A stretch of DNA of 64,000 bases, from the NCBI GenBank assembly GCA_902619315.1, contig CACNDW010000004.1, forward strand, positions 1-64,000, written 5' to 3'. A model generated the notes under the pieces. That model saw nothing but the letters and a program-made list of their open reading frames with translations. It ran no database searches and was not told where the DNA came from. Position numbers and translations under genes: made by a program. Below are positions 29,278 to 39,899 of the stretch, one piece after another; position 1 is the first letter of the stretch, and each line of letters begins with the position of its first letter. This stretch comes from an uncultured Bacteroidota bacterium (GTDB lineage Bacteria > Bacteroidota > Bacteroidia > Flavobacteriales > Flavobacteriaceae).

Positions 29278-29399
29278 CATAATTGTTATTCATGAAGTTT
29301 AGTCAACTCTCATAAATACTCTAAGATTTAAAAATTAAATTTTATTTTTTTTCGATTTTAGTAAAACTTCTTCCTACAGTTAAATCTATTAACACCAAA

Positions 29400-31589
29400 G
29401 TGTTAATGGTATTTTTATTGATTATTACCAACTTAAATTCTCAACAAAAGAAATTAGACTATAATGTAAAATTTTCTTCAGATGAAATTAAAATTGATGG
29501 AGTTGCTGACGAAAATTCATGGAAATTAGCAAATAAAATGTATACTAATTGGCAACATTTTCCCAATGAAACCAATGAATTCAACAACTCAACTGAGGTG
29601 AGAATTCTATTTGATGATAAAAACATTTATTTGTTATGCAAATCATTCTCCAAATCAAAAGATTATGTAATACCCTCCCTCAAGTGGGATTTTAGTGGCG
29701 CTGCATCAGATAAAGTCAATTTCCTTTTTGACACTTTCAGTGATGGAAACAATGCCTACATGTTTGGGTCAAATATGCTTGGAGTTAAAAGCGATATACT
29801 TGTGTCAAATGGTGGTGTTGGTTCCCCAAGATCAGACCTTAACAGGACATGGAATGGGAATTTTGATGTTGAAGGTAAAGTTTATGATGGGTTTTATTTA
29901 ATTGAAATGAAGATTCCTCTTTCTACTTTTAATTATCCTGAAAATTCTAAATCATGGCGGTTTAATTTTTTTAGATTCGATACTGAGGAGAATCAAAGGA
30001 CAACTTGGGCTCGTATTCCTCAGGAGTTTACAGATTATAATTTAGCATTTATGGGCAAGATAATCTTTGAACGTCCTCTAAATAAATCTAAAGGGAAAAC
30101 TTGGTTAATTCCATTTTTAAATGCTTTTACTGATAAAGATTTTTCAGAAAATGTATCGAAAAATAATTTTAAATATGGACTTGATGTCCGTGTTCCTTTG
30201 AAGTCAGAACTAAACTTAGACATTACTTTTAATTCAGATTTTTCTCAGGCTGAAATAGATGATGAGATAGTTAACTTTACAAGGTTTGAATTTAAAATGC
30301 CAGAGAAACGTCAATTCTTTGTTGAAAATAACGATATCTATAGCAATTTTGGTGAAGATCTAATGATGAACCCATTTTTTTCAAGAAGAATAGGACTGGC
30401 AAGAAACAAAGAAGGAGGTTTAATTGAAAATAAAATTTTGACGGGAATTAGGGTTAGTGGAAAGATAAATAATAACCTTAAACTTGGTTTTTTGAATATG
30501 TTAACAGATGAAGATTTGAATAACTATATTCCTATGAACTTAAATTCTGTCTTCTCACTTCATCAAAGAGTTTTTAAAAGATCACTTGTCAAATTTCTTT
30601 TCATAAATAGACAAAATTCACAAGATTATGAATTTGTAAACTATGAAGATAAGTTTAATAGAGTTGCTGGGATGGAGTATGATCTAATAACAGAAAAAAA
30701 CAAATGGAATGGAAGAGCTTATTTTTATAAATCTTTTGAAAGTGTCAGCAAGGATGATAATACAAGTGTAGGTTTTACCATAAATCGAACTACAAGAAAT
30801 CATCGTTTGAGAATTAATTATCACTATTTAGGAGATGATTTTAGATCGGATTTGGGCTTTATGAGAAGGAAGGGAGTATCTAAACTAAAACCTCATTACC
30901 AGTATACTATTTATCCAAGGAATAGTAATCTTAACTCAATTTCATTTAGATATCAGTATGTTTTTTATTACAAGCATAATGATCAAATTGAAAATGTACA
31001 TTATAATACATCGTGGTTATATTCTACTATTCGATTTAAAAATCAGAGTGAATTTTCTTTGAGATATATAAACCGAACTGAATATATTCCCTATGATTTA
31101 GATCCAACTGGAGTTAATCCTTTAAATAAAATTAAAGGTGAAAAAAACTATTTTTCAGAATTTTTTGAAGCCCAATATTCGTCGGACCCAACTAAAGACT
31201 TTATATATGAATTATCTTGTGAAAGCGGAAAATTTTTTGGAGGTAGAATTGTTTCTTTAAGTAATGATGTTTATTTCAGGATTCAACCAAAATTAGTATC
31301 AAGTCTTAAGCTCAATTACGATAAAATCAAATTGGGTTCAAATTTTCCGACAACCAATATACTTTTAGCAAGCTCTAAATTTGATTTTACATTTAGCAAA
31401 ACCCTTTATTGGGCTACAATTTTTCAGTATGGCTCTCAATCAGAGAATTTCGGAATAAACTCTAGACTCCAATGGAGGTTCAAAGGGCTTTCAAATTTGT
31501 ATTTAATTTATAATGATAATTATTTGGTTCAAAATGAATTAATACCAAGACAAAGGGGTGTTAATCTGAAATTAGTTCATTGGTTTTAG
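29400..31589 (+). CDS. DUF5916 protein with N-terminal CBM9-like domain
   Basis: This is a 729-residue predicted outer-membrane protein. The N-terminal 200 residues resemble a carbohydrate-binding family 9-like sandwich (KIDGVADENSWKLAN, STEVRILFDDKNIYLLCK). The rest is a DUF5916 barrel-like region containing LDITFNSDFSQAEIDDEIVN and RQFFVENNDIYSNFG, with FFSRRIGL shortly after. It is a paralogue of the protein at 55262-57439 (same motifs and length). The start is uncertain: GTG at 29400 gives a 16-residue signal (MLMVFLLIITNLNSQ), and ATG at 29406 gives one two residues shorter. The frame is open further upstream to 29325 without an ATG. The function is unknown; an outer-membrane carbohydrate-related role is an inference from the CBM9-like part. 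Confidence 0.8.
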   Translation: MLMVFLLIITNLNSQQKKLDYNVKFSSDEIKIDGVADENSWKLANKMYTNWQHFPNETNEFNNSTEVRILFDDKNIYLLCKSFSKSKDYVIPSLKWDFSGAASDKVNFLFDTFSDGNNAYMFGSNMLGVKSDILVSNGGVGSPRSDLNRTWNGNFDVEGKVYDGFYLIEMKIPLSTFNYPENSKSWRFNFFRFDTEENQRTTWARIPQEFTDYNLAFMGKIIFERPLNKSKGKTWLIPFLNAFTDKDFSENVSKNNFKYGLDVRVPLKSELNLDITFNSDFSQAEIDDEIVNFTRFEFKMPEKRQFFVENNDIYSNFGEDLMMNPFFSRRIGLARNKEGGLIENKILTGIRVSGKINNNLKLGFLNMLTDEDLNNYIPMNLNSVFSLHQRVFKRSLVKFLFINRQNSQDYEFVNYEDKFNRVAGMEYDLITEKNKWNGRAYFYKSFESVSKDDNTSVGFTINRTTRNHRLRINYHYLGDDFRSDLGFMRRKGVSKLKPHYQYTIYPRNSNLNSISFRYQYVFYYKHNDQIENVHYNTSWLYSTIRFKNQSEFSLRYINRTEYIPYDLDPTGVNPLNKIKGEKNYFSEFFEAQYSSDPTKDFIYELSCESGKFFGGRIVSLSNDVYFRIQPKLVSSLKLNYDKIKLGSNFPTTNILLASSKFDFTFSKTLYWATIFQYGSQSENFGINSRLQWRFKGLSNLYLIYNDNYLVQNELIPRQRGVNLKLVHWF

Positions 31590-31710
31590 TCTGGGTCATT
31601 TAAATTGAGGTAGTAACTTTAAAAATATAAAGGTTATTAGATTAAGAAATTTTAGGGATTTAAGGCATCCACATTTAATCAGTGTCTTGAGTGCAACCCT
31701 ACAGGCAACT
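31590..31710. other. Gap without a recognisable gene
   Basis: About 120 bases between the DUF5916 stop and the tRNA terminator hold no open frame or RNA structure that I can support. Confidence 0.4.
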
Positions 31711-31749
31711 AAAAAAAAGAAGCCCCAAAAACACTGGTTCTTTAGGGCT
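31711..31749 (-). terminator. Rho-independent terminator of tRNA-Ser
   Basis: On the minus strand AGCCC (RC of 31745-31749) pairs with GGGCT (RC of 31721-31725). The stem extends through TAAA/TTT pairs around an apical CAGTG-type loop and is followed by TCTTTTTTTT. It lies 7 bases beyond the 3' end of the tRNA, the best terminator in the window. Confidence 0.8.
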
Positions 31750-31755
31750 ATTCAG

Positions 31756-31840
31756 CGGAGAAAGAGGGATTCGAACCCCCGGAGGTGTGACCCTCAACAG
31801 TTTTCAAGACTGCCGCATTCGACCACTCTGCCATTTCTCC
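31756..31840 (-). tRNA. tRNA-Ser (TGA)
   Basis: The minus strand folds as a class II tRNA. Acceptor arm GGAGAAA pairs with TTTCTCC plus discriminator G. The anticodon arm CAGTCTTGAAAACTG carries anticodon TGA, there is a long variable arm around GAGGGTCACACCTC, and a T arm with GGTTCGAATCC. CCA is not encoded. Reads serine UCA and related codons. Confidence 0.93.
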
Positions 31841-31848
31841 TACGCGTG

Positions 31849-31874
31849 CAAATATAATGTTTATTGATTTTCAA
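31849..31874 (-). promoter_or_regulatory. Putative promoter of tRNA-Ser
   Basis: On the minus strand TATATTTG (RC of 31849-31856) matches the Bacteroidota -7 consensus, with TTG (RC of 31872-31874) 15 bases upstream as a possible -33 element. Initiation about seven bases downstream would fall at the tRNA 5' end. The spacing is slightly short. Confidence 0.5.
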
Positions 31875-31917
31875 TACGTCGATTTAATAGATAATATTTA
31901 TGCCTATTAAAGGCATT

Positions 31918-33048
31918 CTAATAATTGACATACCCAACTATTTTAATACCATAACCTGTAATTCCTACTCTTGGCATTTTATTGGAATTACTTATCAAGT
32001 TCAAGTTTTTTATTTTGAGATCATGTAAAATTTGAGCTCCAATACCAAAATCTCGACTGTCCATTACAATTGGTGGTGCTTTATCAACCTCACCTTTTTG
32101 TTGCATACCCTTAAACTTTTCAATTCTCGATAAAAGATTTTCTGAAGATTGTTGTTGGTTGATAAAAATGACAGCCCCTTTTTCAGCTTGATTGATTAGC
32201 GCAAAAATATCATCTAAGCTTCTACTGACCTCTCCAGTCAACATACTTAGAATATCATTGCTGATTCTCAATGAATTTATTCGAGTCAATACAGCTTCGT
32301 CCTCACTCCAACTTCCTTTGGTCAGTGCTAGGTGAATCTGTTGATTTGTAGTTTGTTGGTATGCTCTTAGTCGGAATGGGCCAAAACGGGTTTCCACCTT
32401 AAAATCCCACTTTTTTTCAATCAAACTGTCATATTGCATTCTGTAGGCAACAAGATCTTCAATGGAAACAATCTTTAGATCAAACTTTTTAGAGACTTTT
32501 ATGAGTTCTGGCAGTCGTGCCATGGATCCATCTTCATTCATGATCTCCACAATAACACCAGCAGGTTCAAAACCTGCTAATCTTGCAAAATCAATTGCAG
32601 CTTCTGTATGTCCCGTTCTACGTAAAACTCCGCCGTCCTTAGCAATTAATGGAAAAACGTGACCAGGTCGGGTTAGGTCTATTGCGCGTGTCTTTTTATC
32701 AATCATTGCACGGATGGTCCTAGATCGATCGGCAGCAGAAATTCCTGTTGTAACATCCTTTCCTTTGTAGTCTACTGAAACGGTAAAAGCAGTATCCATT
32801 GGGTCTGAAGTAGAATTTACCATACGATCTAATTTGAGTTTTTTACATTTTTTTTCAGTCAGTGGAGTACATATTAGACCTCTTCCGTGAGTAGCCATAA
32901 AATTGATTTTTTCTGGACTAATTACCTCAGCTGCAGCTACAAAGTCCCCCTCGTTTTCTCGGTTTTCGTCGTCTACTACTATAATGATTTCTCCTCTTTT
33001 GATCGATTCTATTGCCTCTTCTATCGTATTGAGTAAAATTTTTGACAT
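31918..33048 (-). CDS. ribB: 3,4-dihydroxy-2-butanone 4-phosphate synthase with degenerate GTP cyclohydrolase II-like C-terminal domain
   Basis: This is a 376-residue cytoplasmic riboflavin enzyme converting ribulose 5-phosphate to 3,4-dihydroxy-2-butanone 4-phosphate. The N-terminal ribB half is intact: DDENRENEGDFVAAAE, ATHGRGLICTPL, TRPGHVFPL and TGHTEAAID. The C-terminal half (about 210-376) is related to GTP cyclohydrolase II (VETRFGPFRLRAYQ, DSRDFGIGAQIL) but lacks every zinc-binding Cys. The usual C-x10-C-D-C pattern is replaced by RINSLRISNDILSMLTG, and the catalytic RxEGRGIGL loop is changed. That half is probably inactive and a true ribA should be elsewhere. It is downstream of the LptF/G gene with a 7-base gap, so probably in one operon with it. 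Confidence 0.92.
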   Translation of the reverse strand: MSKILLNTIEEAIESIKRGEIIIVVDDENRENEGDFVAAAEVISPEKINFMATHGRGLICTPLTEKKCKKLKLDRMVNSTSDPMDTAFTVSVDYKGKDVTTGISAADRSRTIRAMIDKKTRAIDLTRPGHVFPLIAKDGGVLRRTGHTEAAIDFARLAGFEPAGVIVEIMNEDGSMARLPELIKVSKKFDLKIVSIEDLVAYRMQYDSLIEKKWDFKVETRFGPFRLRAYQQTTNQQIHLALTKGSWSEDEAVLTRINSLRISNDILSMLTGEVSRSLDDIFALINQAEKGAVIFINQQQSSENLLSRIEKFKGMQQKGEVDKAPPIVMDSRDFGIGAQILHDLKIKNLNLISNSNKMPRVGITGYGIKIVGYVNY

Positions 33049-33055
33049 AAGTATT

Positions 33056-34504
33056 TTATGATTTTGGTCCCATGTATTTAGAGTATATCCTCTGAATGGG
33101 AACTGAAATAAATTCCAAATTCACAAATCCCTCATCAGAGGAAGCTCTTTTGGTTAAATAAATCGCGAACGGTGTCAAGACCATTGTTGAGATCCAACTG
33201 GCCAAAATTGGATGGATACTGTTATCTTCAGATGCATTTTTTGCAAAAATTCCAATGTAATGATAGGACAAAAAAATTAGTACTGATATTACAAGAGGCA
33301 ATCCCAGTCCACCTTTTTTGATTATTGCGCCGATCGAGGCCCCTATCAAGAACAGAAAGATACATGAGAAAATCAGTGTGAATTTATCTAACATGATCAT
33401 TTTGTGTAAGTTGATCAACTTCTGAAAGACAAAAAAATTTCTTTTTTTATTTTCTAGACTCCTTATTATCGCATCAACATCAGCCATGCATCGACCTACA
33501 ATCTGATTTGATCTCCAATCATCATCTGTTTTAAGAATATTTAGAATATTAGCCTTTAAAATTGAATCTGGAACAAAGTTAACGATATCTTCAATGGGTT
33601 TGATGTGACTGTAATAGTGTTTTTTATTGAAGTTTTCGCTGAAAATTTTCCTTTGGGCACTAAAATCGCGTTCCAAAGTATCAATACTTACTTTGAGCTG
33701 GCTCACTTTCTGCATTTTATATGTGGTTGTATAATTTTCCTCGTTAAGATCTACATTATTGAATTTTGACAAATCAATATTCATGATATATTCTTCGAAA
33801 TGAACTTTTGCATGAGGAAATCTCATTCGTTCTTTATAGTCTTTACCTGCAATTTCTTCATATCGATTCCCGTCGTACAAGACCAGTTGAAGGGTTGCGT
33901 CTGTAGTTTTACTTTTTAATTCTCCCCTTTTTGCTTTGATTACTATCCTATTCTTGTAATCATTAGTCTTTTCGTGAATGATTACATCCTCAAGTAACCT
34001 TTTATCAACACCATATTTTCTTTTAACTTTAATACTCATTTGTCCAAGGTCGTTGAAAATCCCCTCTCTTATCGCAATAGCAGGTTTTAACTTGGCCAAG
34101 TTTCTCCTTAGGTTATAAGATTTTACTTCACCGTATGGAATTAAGTGGTTTGAAAAATAAAAACTTCCTATACCAATGAAAATGTGGACCAAAAACAAAC
34201 CTATCATACAACGTATCAGAGAAATCCCTGTAGATTTCATAGCAGCAAATTCATAATTTTCAGCAAGACTTCCAAAAGTCATTAAGGAAGCAAATAGTAT
34301 TGATAGGGGAAGTACAATAGGGATCAACTTTGGGGTAAAGTACCCCAAAAATTTAAAAATCGTTTCAAAATCTAAACCTTTTCCCGCGAGATCATCTATG
34401 TACAACCAAAAGGTTTGTACCACAAAAATCAGCATGCAAATTGCAAAAACACTGACTAAGCGAGTCAAGTACTGACCAATAATATACCTATCAAGTATTT
34501 TCAA
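33056..34504 (-). CDS. LptF/LptG (YjgP/YjgQ) family LPS transport permease
   Basis: This 482-residue inner-membrane permease of the LptB2FG lipopolysaccharide exporter family begins MKILDRYIIGQYLTRLVSVF, the family start, and has three N-terminal membrane segments. The cytoplasmic coupling helix reads SLAENYEFAAMKSTGISLIR. A large periplasmic jellyroll region lies at about 130-360, and three C-terminal membrane segments (FTLIFSCIFLFLIGASIGAII, then LVISVLIFLSYHYIGI) follow. The length is at the upper end for LptF/G because of an insertion in the periplasmic region, a Bacteroidota trait. The start codon is TTG (34504-34502), as no in-frame ATG lies nearby. Which of LptF or LptG it is cannot be decided. 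It is flanked by a LolA-like gene, giving a cell-envelope group. Confidence 0.88.
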   Translation of the reverse strand: MKILDRYIIGQYLTRLVSVFAICMLIFVVQTFWLYIDDLAGKGLDFETIFKFLGYFTPKLIPIVLPLSILFASLMTFGSLAENYEFAAMKSTGISLIRCMIGLFLVHIFIGIGSFYFSNHLIPYGEVKSYNLRRNLAKLKPAIAIREGIFNDLGQMSIKVKRKYGVDKRLLEDVIIHEKTNDYKNRIVIKAKRGELKSKTTDATLQLVLYDGNRYEEIAGKDYKERMRFPHAKVHFEEYIMNIDLSKFNNVDLNEENYTTTYKMQKVSQLKVSIDTLERDFSAQRKIFSENFNKKHYYSHIKPIEDIVNFVPDSILKANILNILKTDDDWRSNQIVGRCMADVDAIIRSLENKKRNFFVFQKLINLHKMIMLDKFTLIFSCIFLFLIGASIGAIIKKGGLGLPLVISVLIFLSYHYIGIFAKNASEDNSIHPILASWISTMVLTPFAIYLTKRASSDEGFVNLEFISVPIQRIYSKYMGPKS

Positions 34505-34508
34505 TACA

Positions 34509-35150
34509 TTAACGGTTAATGAAATAATTGGGATAATCTGCTTCCTTAAAAACGAAGAAATTCTCCGGTAGAGAGCTGTTCACTTTCATATTATTAATTG
34601 TTAGTGTGGTTGTTGTTCCGTTGTATCCTATTTCAATTATTTTGTAGATATGGTTTTGTTTAGTATCAATTCCCACTAAAAGAGACTCGGTCTCACCACC
34701 TCCTTTTACAGGAATTAATTTAACAAATTGTATGTTTTTTCCTTTTAATCTTTGACTTATATCCCAATGGTAATCATATCCATTTTTGTAAAATTGTAGC
34801 AATTCTCTGGGGTTAATTCCAAAATCTTCCACCTCATGGGCCTTTGTAATTGTTATTTCTTCATTTTCTGGAACGATTGTATAAAGTGACTTTCCGTCAA
34901 AAAGCTGAATGGCATCAAGAAAATCTAATTTATATTTCTCTCCTGCTACAGTTACCTGACCCGAACTTTCTTGATTAATTTGTTCAATACGGTTATTGAG
35001 CACATAGCTGAATTCGAACTCAATGTTATTATAACTTTCCATTTGTTTGGATGCCAAGTTCAAAAGGTTTTCAGCCTGATCGGATGTTTGCGAGACTGAG
35101 TCTACATATAGTACTATTAAAAAAAGTAGAAAGAGATTTTTTAATTTCAT
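34509..35150 (-). CDS. LolA-like outer-membrane lipoprotein carrier
   Basis: This 213-residue periplasmic protein has a signal peptide MKLKNLFLLFLIVLYVDSVSQ followed by a LolA-type half-barrel: NLLNLASKQMESYNNIEFEF, ESSGQVTVAGEKYKLDF, QLFDGKSLYTIVPENEE and LTINNMKVNSSLPENFFVF. It is predicted to carry lipoproteins from the inner to the outer membrane. LolA-like proteins vary widely in sequence and a lipid-related variant is possible. It lies between ftsK (9 bases upstream) and the LptF/G gene (4 bases downstream), so it is part of a tight operon of cell-envelope genes. Confidence 0.85.
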   Translation of the reverse strand: MKLKNLFLLFLIVLYVDSVSQTSDQAENLLNLASKQMESYNNIEFEFSYVLNNRIEQINQESSGQVTVAGEKYKLDFLDAIQLFDGKSLYTIVPENEEITITKAHEVEDFGINPRELLQFYKNGYDYHWDISQRLKGKNIQFVKLIPVKGGGETESLLVGIDTKQNHIYKIIEIGYNGTTTTLTINNMKVNSSLPENFFVFKEADYPNYFINR

Positions 35151-35159
35151 AAAGTAAAT

Positions 35160-37454
35160 TTATAAATCTTCATTATTCAGAAGTATTTCGAGAGAATTTA
35201 AGTCAGAGATCAGTACTTGTCTTGCCTTACTTCCCTCAAATGGACCTACAATTCCTGCCACCTCCATTTGGTCAATGATCCTTCCTGCTCTATTATAACC
35301 AAGTTTAAGTTTTCTCTGCAAGAGTGACGCCGATCCCTGTTGAGCTGTAACAATTACCTCTGCGGCTTCTCTAAATAGTTCGTCCCTATCCGATGGATCA
35401 AGGTCTAAACTGCTCGAATTTTCTTCAATATATTCAGGCAAAACATAAGCACTGGCATAGCCTATTTGCGTTCCGATGTAATTTGTAATCTTTTGAATTT
35501 CAGGTGTATCTACAAAAGCACATTGAATTCGAGTTAAGTCGTTGCCTTGAGTGTAGAGCATATCTCCACGGCCGATCAATTGATCAGCCCCTCCTGAATC
35601 CAATATGGTTCGAGAGTCAATTTTTGATGTCACCCTAAATGCAATTCTTGCGGGGAAGTTGGCTTTGATGATCCCAGTGATGACATTTACTGAGGGCCTT
35701 TGGGTGGCAATAATAAGGTGAATCCCTACAGCTCTTGCCAATTGTGCCAATCGTGCAATTGGTGTCTCAACTTCCTTTCCTGCAGTCATGATTAAGTCGG
35801 CAAATTCATCTACTACCAATACGATATATGGTAAAAAGTTGTGCCCATTCTCAGGATTTAATTTTCGCTCTCGGTACTTTTGATTGTATTCCTTTAGATT
35901 CCTACACATTCCGTTTTTGAGCAATTCGTATCTATTGTCCATTTCTATACATAGGGAGTTTAGGGTATGGACCACCTTAGTGTTATCAGTAATGATCGCT
36001 TCTTCGGTATCAGGTAATTTGGCCAAGTAGTGACGCTCAATTTTGCTGTAGATGTTAAGTTCTACTTTTTTTGGATCAACCAAAACGAATTTGATCTCAG
36101 CGGGATGTTTTTTGTAAAGTAAAGAAGTAATTACAGCGTTCAATCCTACCGATTTTCCCTGGCCTGTTGCCCCGGCCATTAGCAAGTGTGGCATCTTAGT
36201 TAAATCCACAACAAAAGTTTCGTTACTGATGTTTTTACCCAAGGCTATTGGTAACTCCATTTCAGCGGTTTGAAATTTATTAGATGTGATCACTGAGCGC
36301 ATTGAAACTATACTGGGTTTTTGGTTAGGAACTTCGATTCCAATAGTTCCCTTTCCGGGAATGGGTGCAATGATTCTTATACCTAATGCAGAAAGGGAAA
36401 GAGCAATATCGTCCTCTAAATTTTTGATTTTGGAGATCCTAATTCCCGCTTCAGGGACTATTTCATAAAGTGTTACTGTAGGACCAACGGTTGCTTTGAT
36501 TTTTGAGATACCAATGTTGTAATTCTTTAAGGTTTCAACAATTTTGTCTTTATTTAATCCCAATTCCTCTTGATCGATTGTGATGGAACTTTCTCCATAA
36601 TCTTTTAGCAGGTCATGAATCGGAAAACGGTACTTACTCAATTCCAGCTTTGGATCGATAAAACCATGTTTTTCTACCAAAGATTGCGCCAAATTGTTAG
36701 TCAAACTTTCTTCCTCTTTATAAGTTTCTACCTCCATAGTAACCTCATCCTCTGATGTTGATTTTTCAACCTCAACGGGATCAATTTGTTTTGCCTCAAA
36801 ATCGGGAGCAGACTTTTCCACAAAATCATTGATTTCTAAATCCAGGCTGTTCTCTATACCTAGCTCAGATACAGTATTTTTATTTTTAAATAGGGATCTA
36901 AAAAACAATATGGATTTTTCTGGGGTTAATTTCCATTGGATTACCAATATAGCAATCAACAAAAAAACAAGTAAACCAGACACCCCTATTTTACCAAGAT
37001 AAGCCACTAAAAAACTATTGATTTCATAGCCAACTAACCCACCTAATAATGGAGAATCCATGTGGTAAAATCCGAAGAAAATAGACAAACACATCAAATA
37101 AAGCACAGCCCAACTCCAATGGCTTATAAGATTCTCTCTATCACGATCAAAAAAAAGTAAATAGCCTGTATAGAAAAGTAGATAGGGGAGGATAAATACA
37201 GCTATTCCAAACAGTTGATAGACAAAAAAGTGGCTACCCAAGGCTCCTATTTTATTTAAAAGGTTTTGCGACTGAACTTCTTTTTCAAAAAATACTTCCA
37301 GGGTGCTTTGATCGGATTGGTGGTGGAATAAAAAAGAAATAAAAGAAACAGTCATCAAAAATCCCAAAATCAGCAAGAAACTCCCAAAAAGAATTTGTCT
37401 TTTTCTGGTGCGGGGATTTTTATCTTCTGGAAAATCAGGGAGTTTTTTGGCCAT
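35160..37454 (-). CDS. ftsK: DNA translocase FtsK
   Basis: This 764-residue septal DNA pump moves and resolves chromosomes at division. It has four N-terminal transmembrane segments (about 20-180), a variable acidic linker (about 190-260), then the FtsK/SpoIIIE motor. Walker A is AGATGQGKSVGLNAV near residue 428, Walker B is YIVLVVDEFADLIM near 545, and the motor ends with ATQRPSVNVITGIIKANFP. A C-terminal gamma domain (GSASLLQRKLKLGYNRAGRIIDQ) recognises KOPS-like sites. The length is standard for Bacteroidota. It is transcribed with lolA-like, lptF/G-like and ribB downstream, and a hairpin at 37504-37539 separates it from katG. Confidence 0.95.
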   Translation of the reverse strand: MAKKLPDFPEDKNPRTRKRQILFGSFLLILGFLMTVSFISFLFHHQSDQSTLEVFFEKEVQSQNLLNKIGALGSHFFVYQLFGIAVFILPYLLFYTGYLLFFDRDRENLISHWSWAVLYLMCLSIFFGFYHMDSPLLGGLVGYEINSFLVAYLGKIGVSGLLVFLLIAILVIQWKLTPEKSILFFRSLFKNKNTVSELGIENSLDLEINDFVEKSAPDFEAKQIDPVEVEKSTSEDEVTMEVETYKEEESLTNNLAQSLVEKHGFIDPKLELSKYRFPIHDLLKDYGESSITIDQEELGLNKDKIVETLKNYNIGISKIKATVGPTVTLYEIVPEAGIRISKIKNLEDDIALSLSALGIRIIAPIPGKGTIGIEVPNQKPSIVSMRSVITSNKFQTAEMELPIALGKNISNETFVVDLTKMPHLLMAGATGQGKSVGLNAVITSLLYKKHPAEIKFVLVDPKKVELNIYSKIERHYLAKLPDTEEAIITDNTKVVHTLNSLCIEMDNRYELLKNGMCRNLKEYNQKYRERKLNPENGHNFLPYIVLVVDEFADLIMTAGKEVETPIARLAQLARAVGIHLIIATQRPSVNVITGIIKANFPARIAFRVTSKIDSRTILDSGGADQLIGRGDMLYTQGNDLTRIQCAFVDTPEIQKITNYIGTQIGYASAYVLPEYIEENSSSLDLDPSDRDELFREAAEVIVTAQQGSASLLQRKLKLGYNRAGRIIDQMEVAGIVGPFEGSKARQVLISDLNSLEILLNNEDL

Positions 37455-37503
37455 GAATGATGCTTATCAAACAAAAATACAAATTCATCCGAAATCCTAT
37501 GAC

Positions 37504-37539
37504 TAAAAAAACCCCAATACCATAATTGATAGGGGTTTT
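37504..37539 (-). terminator. Rho-independent terminator of katG
   Basis: On the minus strand AAAACCCC pairs with GGGGTTTT around a 14-base loop and runs into a T tract, 25 bases beyond the katG stop. The stem is symmetric enough to work on either strand, but katG is the gene that ends into it. Confidence 0.75.
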
Positions 37540-37564
37540 AACTTTGTAAAGTATTCACAAAGAG

Positions 37565-39799
<2,235 letters not shown>

Positions 39800-39811
39800 T
39801 TATACATTTTC

Positions 39812-39844
39812 CAAATTTAAATTTATTTAGAACAAAATTTACAA
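39812..39844 (-). promoter_or_regulatory. Putative katG promoter
   Basis: On the minus strand TAAATTTG (RC of 39812-39819) matches the -7 consensus and TTG (RC of 39842-39844) lies 22 bases upstream as the -33 box. The start would fall about 24 bases before the ATG at 39781. This fits Bacteroidota spacing rules. Confidence 0.45.
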
Positions 39845-39899
39845 GTGATAATAACAAATTTCTTTAGGTGTATAAGAATTTCTGATCTTTCAAAAAAAA

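Noticed and set aside
37504..37539. Symmetric hairpin considered as an operator for katG
   Set aside because: It lies after the katG stop, not before the start, and is followed by a T tract, so a terminator is the simpler reading.
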